A DNA stretch of 9,796 nucleotides, from NCBI GenBank assembly GCA_031275075.1, contig JAISPI010000061.1, positions 1 through 9,796 of the forward strand. The letters run 5' to 3'. The position numbers and the translations under genes are program-made. Positions within the stretch are counted from its first letter, which is position 1, and each line of letters starts with the position of its first letter. The notes below the pieces were generated by a model that was not told where the DNA came from, searched no databases, and worked only from the letters and a program-made list of their open reading frames with translations. This document shows, piece after piece, positions 1 through 5,736 of this stretch. This DNA comes from Burkholderiales bacterium. Its GTDB lineage: Bacteria; Pseudomonadota; Gammaproteobacteria; Burkholderiales; Casimicrobiaceae.

Positions 1-1307
1 GTTTCCCGGAGGAAGTCTTCAAACGCTTCATCGCTTTTGCGTTGCAACAACGCCTGCCGCGCTTGTTCGTGCCGGCTTTCTTCGGTGACGTCCTGCTGAC
101 GGCGTTCAAGCACTTCGATCAGGTGCCAGCCGAACTGTGTGCGAACTGGTTCTGATTTTTCTCCTACACGCAGCGCGTCCATCGCCCGCTCGAAGTCGGG
201 CACGGTGTTGCCGGGGTTGACCCAACCCAGATCGCCGCCGCGTGTGCTGGAGGCGTCTTCGGACATCAGCCGCGCGAGGGTCTCGAACGGTTCGCCTGCG
301 TCGAGCCGCTGTTTGGCGCGCTCGATTCTTTGTCTGGCGTCGTCCTCGGAGGTGGTTTCAGAAATACGCGCCAAAATGTGGCGGGCGTGGGTTTGTTCGA
401 CGACTTTCGGCTCGTTGTGGCTGCGCGAGTCGAGCAGTTTCAGAATGTGAAAACCGGCTGGGCTTCGAAGAATGTTTGAAATTTGATCCTTTTTCATGCT
501 GCGTATGATGTCGGCGAACAGCGCCGGTAAACGGGCCGGTGTGCGCCAGTCAAGCAAACCGCCGGTCAGAGCGTCGGAGGCATCCGACATGGCGACAGCG
601 GTTTGCGCGAAGTCGGCGCCGCTGTTCAGTCTTTTGAGGATGTCTTCAGCACGGGCGTGGCGTTCATCAATGGCGTCAGAGGTTGCCTGAGGAGGAATGC
701 TGATGAGAATGTGCGAAATCAGATATTCGGTTTCGCCATCGGCTTGGGATTGAACCAGTTTGAGGTAGTTATTAACTTCGGCATCGGTGACGACGATATG
801 GTTGTCAACGTCGCGTTCGCGCAACCGTTGTACGGTAATTTGTTTACGCAATTCTTCACGGTACAGCGAAAGCGGGATGTTCTCTTGTGCCAGTGCGCTT
901 CGCAGCTCTTCGAGGGTCAGGTTGTTGTCTTGTGCGACACGGCTGATGGCGCGATCAATCATGGTATCGTCAACGCGAATGCCGGTTTCTCTGGCGAATT
1001 GCATCAATGCTTTTTCGGTGATGATTCGTTCGACGATTTGATGTTCCAGCTCGTTGTTGGGGGGCGGCGTGACGTTGGCGGCTTTCATCCGTTGCAGGAT
1101 GGTGTTTTTTTGCGTTTCGATGTCGTATCGGGTGACGGCTTCTTCGTTGATGATCAAAACGATGCGATCGAGCATCACCGTTTGAGCAGCGGGCGCTGAG
1201 GTCGGCGTCCGGGCGGTTTGGGCGAACGCACTGTTGCCGAACAGCAGCACACCGGCAAAAGCGGCGAACAGGACAGCGGACGGGAGAAACGTGTTGTGTG
1301 GTTTCAT
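1..1307 (-). CDS. surA: Periplasmic chaperone / peptidyl-prolyl isomerase SurA (C-terminal end cut by window edge)
   Basis: SurA is a periplasmic chaperone that escorts unfolded outer-membrane proteins, including LptD, to the BAM complex. I translated the minus strand from ATG 1307: 435 complete codons are in the window with no stop. E. coli SurA is 428 residues, so only the extreme C-terminus is missing. Residues 1-29 form a signal peptide (hydrophobic core AVLFAAFAGVLLFG, cleavage probably after AFA). A helical SurA N-domain spans about 45-165. A first parvulin domain lies at about 193-295 (SHILI ... GGLLDW ... GFHILKL) and a second at about 304-402 (ARHILAR ... SEDASSTRGGDLGW ... GWHLIEVLERR). 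A C-terminal helix begins at about 405. Two parvulin repeats flanked by helices are diagnostic. The second repeat has the canonical GGDLGW; in E. coli that is the active isomerase domain. The start is supported by a GAGG seven bases upstream, and the gene follows lptD by nine bases. Identification is firm. Confidence 0.96.
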   Translation of the reverse strand, partial: MKPHNTFLPSAVLFAAFAGVLLFGNSAFAQTARTPTSAPAAQTVMLDRIVLIINEEAVTRYDIETQKNTILQRMKAANVTPPPNNELEHQIVERIITEKALMQFARETGIRVDDTMIDRAISRVAQDNNLTLEELRSALAQENIPLSLYREELRKQITVQRLRERDVDNHIVVTDAEVNNYLKLVQSQADGETEYLISHILISIPPQATSDAIDERHARAEDILKRLNSGADFAQTAVAMSDASDALTGGLLDWRTPARLPALFADIIRSMKKDQISNILRSPAGFHILKLLDSRSHNEPKVVEQTHARHILARISETTSEDDARQRIERAKQRLDAGEPFETLARLMSEDASSTRGGDLGWVNPGNTVPDFERAMDALRVGEKSEPVRTQFGWHLIEVLERRQQDVTEESRHEQARQALLQRKSDEAFEDFLRE

Positions 1308-1314
1308 GGTGAAG

Positions 1315-1319
1315 CCTCA
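1315..1319 (-). promoter_or_regulatory. Ribosome binding site of surA overlapping the lptD stop codon
   Basis: On the minus strand TGAGG lies seven bases before the surA ATG (1307). Its TGA is the lptD stop codon (1319-1317). The site fixes the surA start and suggests translational coupling: ribosomes ending lptD finish on the surA binding site. Confidence 0.75.
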
Positions 1320-3746
1320 AAATTCAGGGTAAGTCGTGTAGCCGGGAGCGGTATCGCGCCGTGTTGGATCGTTGGAGATCGTGTAGCCGGGAACGCTGCG
1401 GCGTAACACTTCCAGCGGCGATGGGCCGATGCGTCCCAGACCGCTCAACTCCAGTTGCAGGAAGAAGGAGGTATTGGTCTGTTGCACGGCTGTAGCCAGA
1501 CGATGGATAGCGGCGCGGAGAATCCAGCAGTCCGCATTGTATTCGACGCCGCCGATTGCCTCCAGCGTTTTTGAATCGGCAAGAGAATAATTCCAACGGC
1601 CTACTACGCTCCAGCGCATGGACAGCGGCCATTGTGCGGCAATGTCGAATTGTTTCAGTTCGGTCGGGCCTTTTTCGGGGTCTTGGTAGTTCCGGGTGTA
1701 GCGCCAGGTGCCGGAAAGTACTTTCCCCGGCGATGGCATCCAGCGGGCGCCGATGTTGAAACGCTCAGATCGGGAAATATCAAAGTTGTATTGGGTAAGC
1801 ATCGACGCCGACCAGGCGCGCGAGAGTTGCGCTTCTGCGCCAAACAAGAAGTCGGAACTGTTGGCGGAGCGCGGCGTTTCACCGGGAAGCACAACGCGCT
1901 GACTGGAAAAATACAAACGTTCACCGGCCATCATGCGCAGAATTTCGGCGCCGTTGTTGGTCAGAATGCGTGAGGTCAGCGCCAATGTCAGTTGGCTGGC
2001 GTCGCCGAAACGGTCGTAGCCGATGTAGCGATTTTCGCTAAACAACTGGGAAAAGTTGAAATCGTCGATCGTGGTGTCGAACGCCGGCAGGCTGTTCTGA
2101 TCGCGATAGGGGACGAAAACATAAAAAAGACGCGGTTCCAGTGTTTGCACATAATGGGTGCCGAAGAGCGAACCCTCGCGCTCAAATGTCAAACCGCTAT
2201 CGAGGCTCACCACTGGAATGGTAACACCTGGTGTTTTGTCTTTGTAAGGTTTGGAAAGATCGGGATCGAGCCAGTAGTTGCGTTGCTGAACGCCAGCGCG
2301 AACCGTGGCGAACCATCCCAGTTCCTGTTTTCTCCAGGCGACCGTCGGCTGAATCACGAAACGTTGCCCTTGTGTCAGATCGATATGGCGGAAACGCGTG
2401 TATTCAGCTGATCCCGAAAGGCTGAGGTCATAAGAACGCAGGCTTGGCGTCATCCAGTCGCCCATGGACACCAGCACTTGGGGTGTACGGTTGTACGGAG
2501 GTTGAATATAATCGGCGCGATCCTGTAACGTTTGGAAATTCTGCACACGCGTCAGTACGGAAAAAGGCCCACGCCACATTCGGAGTCCGGCTTCACGCGG
2601 CAGCGTGGTCTGCGACGTGACGGACAGTCGGTCAGCGAGGTCGGCGAAATAATTGTCATCGGAAACTTTGGTCGCATCAATGTAAGCGTTCGTCCACGGC
2701 AACAAACCTTGTTGGTGTTTCCACGACATCAGGTAGCGTGAACGGTTGGCCTGACGGTCGCTCGGCAGATATTCACCATTGAATTCGCCGCTCATCGGCC
2801 ATGCGTTGCCGAACAAATAACGGAATTGATTGTTCAACTGCAGCCCGCGTTTTGTCATCAGACGTGGCGCAACCATCGCGTCGTAATTGGGAGCAAGGTT
2901 TAGGTAATAAGGTGTCGTGAGCTCGAAACCGCGGGCGTTTGACGAACCGAAAGTAGGTGTCAAAAAACCGGACTTGCGGTCGTTGTTCAACGGAAATTCC
3001 AGCCAAGGCGAGTAAAGGAGCGGTACATTCATGAACCGAACCGATGCGTTGTACGCAGTGCCGACCGAACGCTGGGTGTCGATTTTCATTGTGTCGGCAT
3101 GCAGAAACCAATCATCACGCGGAGCTTGACAGGTGGTAAAACGGCTGCCGCGCAAAGTGTAGCTGTCCGGGCCGTCAAAGGTCAGTGTTTGCGCGTCGCC
3201 GCGGCCGCCGACTTCATCGACGTAAAACGTTGGCGATTGCAGTGTTCCGGTCGCCGTGCTGCGCGCGTAATCAATGTTTGGGCCGGCAACCCAACTGCCG
3301 TAGCGGCGCATCACCACATTACCGCGGGCGTGCAGCGTATTGGTGTCTTGGTCATAGCGCATCCAGTCGGCCAGCACCGTTTCACGGTGCGCGCGCAGTT
3401 CGACGTGCCCGCTGGCCTCGACTTGTGGGTGGGTGCCCTCGACACGGTCGGCGCGCAGAAAAATAGCGCCGCGCTCGGTTTTTTCATACGAGAGGGCTTG
3501 CAGGCCGAACGAAACGCTTTGCTGTTGTCCCGCTGTTGTTTCGAACGACGACAACTCGCGCGCTTCACGCAGCGTGAGTGTGGAAGGCGCGGGAAAGGAA
3601 GAAGCGCTTTCGGCATCAGCGGACTGCGCCAGCACTGCGGATACCGGAAACCCAAACAACCATCCGGCGCCTGCCGCAATGAAAAGCGTCCGCTGGATGG
3701 CTCGTTGAATTGTCCGCTGCAATGACATGAAAATCGACGCCGACAT
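1317..3746 (-). CDS. lptD: LPS-assembly outer-membrane protein LptD
   Basis: LptD, with the lipoprotein LptE, forms the outer-membrane translocon that inserts lipopolysaccharide into the outer leaflet. The protein is 809 residues from ATG 3746 (E. coli LptD is 784). A signal peptide with an arginine-rich start and hydrophobic core ends near SAVLA at residue 40. An OstA/LptA-like jellyroll follows at about 80-220 (IFLRADRVEG, GHVELRAHRETVLADWMRYD, LHARGNVVMRR). A long beta-barrel comes after it, opening with the typical PLLYSPWLEFPLNNDRKSGFLTPTFG and PYYLNLAPNYDA. Only two cysteines are present, C206 (TTCQAP) and C740 (ADCWIL). No clear Shine-Dalgarno precedes ATG 3746. The in-frame ATG at 3728 (MSLQRTIQ) gives an 803-residue protein with an equally good signal peptide, so the start is uncertain by six codons. 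It lies directly upstream of surA and is divergent from amgK. Confidence 0.97.
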   Translation of the reverse strand: MSASIFMSLQRTIQRAIQRTLFIAAGAGWLFGFPVSAVLAQSADAESASSFPAPSTLTLREARELSSFETTAGQQQSVSFGLQALSYEKTERGAIFLRADRVEGTHPQVEASGHVELRAHRETVLADWMRYDQDTNTLHARGNVVMRRYGSWVAGPNIDYARSTATGTLQSPTFYVDEVGGRGDAQTLTFDGPDSYTLRGSRFTTCQAPRDDWFLHADTMKIDTQRSVGTAYNASVRFMNVPLLYSPWLEFPLNNDRKSGFLTPTFGSSNARGFELTTPYYLNLAPNYDAMVAPRLMTKRGLQLNNQFRYLFGNAWPMSGEFNGEYLPSDRQANRSRYLMSWKHQQGLLPWTNAYIDATKVSDDNYFADLADRLSVTSQTTLPREAGLRMWRGPFSVLTRVQNFQTLQDRADYIQPPYNRTPQVLVSMGDWMTPSLRSYDLSLSGSAEYTRFRHIDLTQGQRFVIQPTVAWRKQELGWFATVRAGVQQRNYWLDPDLSKPYKDKTPGVTIPVVSLDSGLTFEREGSLFGTHYVQTLEPRLFYVFVPYRDQNSLPAFDTTIDDFNFSQLFSENRYIGYDRFGDASQLTLALTSRILTNNGAEILRMMAGERLYFSSQRVVLPGETPRSANSSDFLFGAEAQLSRAWSASMLTQYNFDISRSERFNIGARWMPSPGKVLSGTWRYTRNYQDPEKGPTELKQFDIAAQWPLSMRWSVVGRWNYSLADSKTLEAIGGVEYNADCWILRAAIHRLATAVQQTNTSFFLQLELSGLGRIGPSPLEVLRRSVPGYTISNDPTRRDTAPGYTTYPEF
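1334..1392 (-). repeat. 14-bp direct repeat at the 3' end of lptD (1334-1347 and 1379-1392)
   Basis: The plus-strand 14-mer TCGTGTAGCCGGGA occurs exactly twice, 45 bases apart, which is 15 codons. In lptD both copies read in the same frame and encode Pro-Gly-Tyr-Thr, at residues 786-789 and 801-804. The sequence between the copies is not well conserved, so this is either an eroded 45-bp duplication or chance. Confidence 0.6.
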
Positions 3747-3795
3747 GTGGATGAAAATACGTTATTCTAGCCGACACGACAGAGATCAGGATTAA
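3747..3795. promoter_or_regulatory. Divergent promoter region between lptD and amgK
   Basis: These 49 bases separate the divergent lptD and amgK starts, so promoters for both directions should lie in or beside them. For lptD the best -10 candidate is TAGAAT on the minus strand (plus-strand 3764-3769). It has no good -35 at normal spacing. It would put the transcript start only about ten bases before ATG 3746, which mildly favours the lptD start at 3728. Toward amgK the best -10 candidate is TACAAT at 3803-3808, also without a good -35. That one would favour the internal amgK start at 3835. Both assignments are by eye and weak. Confidence 0.4.
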
Positions 3796-4893
3796 ATGCA
3801 GGTACAATCTGGAGCGTCTTTTGAGTGGCTACTGATGCCTGACACCCGTTTCCCTCTCGCCGCCGATTCTTCCCGTCCTGCTGCGTTGGCTGCTTGGCTG
3901 GGCGCGCTGTTTGGCGGTAACGCCTACACCATGACGCCCGCTTCGGAGGACGCCAGTTTTCGCCGCTATTTTCGCGTCGTTTTCCAAACGCCGCCGCCCG
4001 CGCCGTATGCGGGGCAGTCTTCGCTGATCGTGATGGATGCGCCGCCCGACAAAGAAGACTGTCGCCCGTTCATCAAAGTCGCGGCGTTGCTGCGTGATTG
4101 CGGTGTCAACGCGCCAAAGGTTTACGCGCAGGATTTGACGCGGGGATTTTTACTGCTCAGCGATTTGGGCGATACCACTTACCAGACGGCGCTGGAACGT
4201 GGCGCTGACGCACAGGCGTTGTATCTGGACGCCATCACGGCACTGGTGGCTTGGCAGCGCGGCGCGAACCCTCTGTTGTTGCCGGCTTACGACGAGGCAT
4301 TGTTGCGTCGCGAACTCGATCTTTTCCCGGACTGGTTCGTCGCCAAACATTGTGGACACGATCTGCATGATACAGAGCGGACGATGCTGGAACGCACGTT
4401 TGCCTTGCTGATCGCCGCGGCACAGGCGCAGCCGCAAGTATTTGTGCATCGTGATTACCACGTTCGCAATTTGATGGATGTCGCGGAAAACCGTCCCGGC
4501 GTGCTCGATTTTCAGGACGCGGTTTTCGGGCCGATCACCTATGATTTGGTATCGTTGTTGCGCGATGCGTATGTGGCGTGGGAAGAGGAACAACAACTCG
4601 ATTGGGCGATTCGGTATTGGGAGCGTGCTCGTGCTGCCGGTTTGCCGGTAGCGGCGCGTTTCGACGATTTCTGGCGCGACTTCGAGTGGATGGGGGTGCA
4701 GCGTCATCTGAAAGTCGTCGGGATTTTTGCGCGTTTGTGGCACCGCGACGGCAAAGACGTTTATCTTGCCGATGTGCCGCGCGTACTCAGTTATCTGCGG
4801 CATGCCTGTGCGCGTTATACCGAGTTGACGCCGTTGCTGCGTTTTCTCGATGTGCTTGAAAAACGCGAGCCGATCATCGGCTACACGTTTTGA
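3796..4893 (+). CDS. amgK: N-acetylmuramate/N-acetylglucosamine anomeric kinase AmgK
   Basis: AmgK phosphorylates the anomeric hydroxyl of MurNAc (and GlcNAc) recovered from peptidoglycan turnover, giving MurNAc-1-phosphate for MurU. The 365-residue protein has the aminoglycoside-phosphotransferase/choline-kinase fold. The N-lobe includes DASFRRYFRV (52-61) and SSLIVMDAPPDKED (75-88). The catalytic loop is HRDYHVRN (H218, D220, N225). The metal-binding segment is LDFQDAVFGPITYDLVSLLRDAY from 237, with D238. The C-terminus is helical with the typical FEWMGVQRHLKVVGIFARL. I see no signal peptide or membrane segment, so it should be cytosolic. The name rests on the family style plus the murU neighbour 14 bases downstream. 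ATG 3796 has AGG at 3788-3790, a usable spacing. An in-frame ATG at 3835 (MPDTRF), preceded by GAGTGG, gives 352 residues, closer to my recollection of P. putida AmgK (about 340). Either start may be right. Confidence 0.9.
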   Translation: MQVQSGASFEWLLMPDTRFPLAADSSRPAALAAWLGALFGGNAYTMTPASEDASFRRYFRVVFQTPPPAPYAGQSSLIVMDAPPDKEDCRPFIKVAALLRDCGVNAPKVYAQDLTRGFLLLSDLGDTTYQTALERGADAQALYLDAITALVAWQRGANPLLLPAYDEALLRRELDLFPDWFVAKHCGHDLHDTERTMLERTFALLIAAAQAQPQVFVHRDYHVRNLMDVAENRPGVLDFQDAVFGPITYDLVSLLRDAYVAWEEEQQLDWAIRYWERARAAGLPVAARFDDFWRDFEWMGVQRHLKVVGIFARLWHRDGKDVYLADVPRVLSYLRHACARYTELTPLLRFLDVLEKREPIIGYTF

Positions 4894-4896
4894 AGC

Positions 4897-4902
4897 GGGT
4901 GA
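4897..4902 (+). promoter_or_regulatory. Ribosome binding site deciding the murU start
   Basis: GGGTGA lies five bases before ATG 4908. It supports that ATG over the in-frame TTG at 4890, which would overlap the amgK stop codon, and over the GTG at 4899 inside the site itself. Confidence 0.65.
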
Positions 4903-4907
4903 CGAAG

Positions 4908-5618
4908 ATGAAAGCGCGGGCGATGATTCTGGCGGCAGGACGTGGTGAACGAATGCGGCCATTGACGGATGACACGGCGAAACCATTGTTGTTGGCGGGC
5001 GGCAAGCCGTTGATCGTCTGGCAGATTGAAGCATTGGCGCGCGCCGGTTTTCGCGAGATCGTGATCAATGTTGCCTGGCAAGGCGCGCAAATCGAGGCGG
5101 CGCTTGGCGATGGCGAAGCTTGGCAGGTTCATCTTATTTATTCGCGCGAAAATCCCGCATTGGAAACGGCAGGCGGTGTTGCGCACGCGCTGCCGTTGCT
5201 TGAGACCGGGCCAGTGCTGATTGTAAGTGCCGATGTTTGGTCGGCTTACGATTACCGGACGCTTTTGCCGCGCATCGAAGCGATACGGGATAGAGAAAAC
5301 GCGACGTCTGCGCATTTGGTGATGGTGCCTAATCCGTCGTATCATTCCGAAGGTGATTTTGCGTTAGACAAGCATGGTTTGTTGCGCATGGTTGGTGAGC
5401 GGCTGACCTTCGGCAACATCGGGATTTACCACACAGAATTGTTCTCCAGTATTGCTCCTGATGTACCGCAAAAGCTGACGCCGTATTACCGGCAATGGGT
5501 GGCGCAGGGCATGGTTTCCGGTGAATGCTACGATGGGTCGTGGTTCAATGTGGGGGCGCCGGAAGATTTGGCGGCGCTCAATGCGGTTATAGTAAAAAAT
5601 GGCGCAAGTTTGTTGTAG
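4908..5618 (+). CDS. murU: N-acetylmuramate-1-phosphate uridylyltransferase MurU
   Basis: MurU transfers UMP from UTP to MurNAc-1-phosphate, making UDP-MurNAc directly and skipping de novo synthesis by MurA and MurB. From ATG 4908 it has 236 residues and opens with the sugar-nucleotidyltransferase signature MILAAGRGERMRPLT followed by KPLLLAGGKPLI, the glycine-rich nucleotide-binding loop and conserved lysine region. Other family landmarks are VLIVSADVW (D109, expected metal ligand), LTFGNIGIYH at 167-176, and WFNVGAPEDLAALN at 212-225. The protein lacks the left-handed beta-helix acyltransferase domain of GlmU, and its short length fits MurU. A general glucose-1-phosphate-type nucleotidyltransferase would be the alternative on sequence alone, but position immediately after amgK makes MurU much more likely. 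It is probably cotranscribed and translationally close-coupled with amgK. Confidence 0.9.
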   Translation: MKARAMILAAGRGERMRPLTDDTAKPLLLAGGKPLIVWQIEALARAGFREIVINVAWQGAQIEAALGDGEAWQVHLIYSRENPALETAGGVAHALPLLETGPVLIVSADVWSAYDYRTLLPRIEAIRDRENATSAHLVMVPNPSYHSEGDFALDKHGLLRMVGERLTFGNIGIYHTELFSSIAPDVPQKLTPYYRQWVAQGMVSGECYDGSWFNVGAPEDLAALNAVIVKNGASLL

Positions 5619-5654
5619 GGGGCTGGCGCACGCAACGCATTCGTTTAAGGCGCT

Positions 5655-5683
5655 ATCGCAACCAAAATACTACTTTTTGCGAT
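5655..5683. repeat. Inverted repeat ATCGCAA-N15-TTGCGAT between murU and prlC
   Basis: Two perfectly complementary 7-base arms (5655-5661 and 5677-5683) are separated by 15 bases. As RNA it could form a hairpin, with an optional inner AAA/TTT stem beyond a two-base bulge. No U-run follows directly, so it is a poor intrinsic terminator. It could be a protein-binding site or a weak murU 3' hairpin. Seven-base arms can arise by chance in about 120 bases. Confidence 0.4.
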
Positions 5684-5688
5684 CTTTG

Positions 5689-5720
5689 CGGTAAAACAGT
5701 TTTTCGGTTAAACCATTTTT
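5689..5720. repeat. Two tandem imperfect 16-bp units just upstream of prlC
   Basis: CGGTAAAACAGTTTTT (5689-5704) is followed without a gap by CGGTTAAACCATTTTT (5705-5720); 13 of 16 positions match. Each unit contains a small palindrome: AAAACAGTTTT at 5693-5703 and GGTTAAACC at 5706-5714. A T-run closes the second unit (5716-5722). The block ends 16 bases before the prlC ATG, where an operator or promoter element could sit. No function is shown. Confidence 0.4.
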
Positions 5721-5736
5721 TTGACTTCGTTTCACC

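Noticed and set aside
603..1199. Plus-strand 198-codon frame at the left end
   Set aside because: The minus strand here encodes a complete SurA N-domain and first parvulin repeat with a signal peptide, so the plus frame is its complement.
3099..3725. Plus-strand open frame of 208 codons opposite lptD
   Set aside because: It lies wholly inside the confidently identified lptD, has low-complexity Arg/Ala-rich sequence, no family resemblance and no binding site. It is an antisense shadow.
4150..5034. Minus-strand 294-codon frame opposite amgK and murU
   Set aside because: It spans two well-supported genes, and its translation shows no domain, signal peptide or conserved motif.
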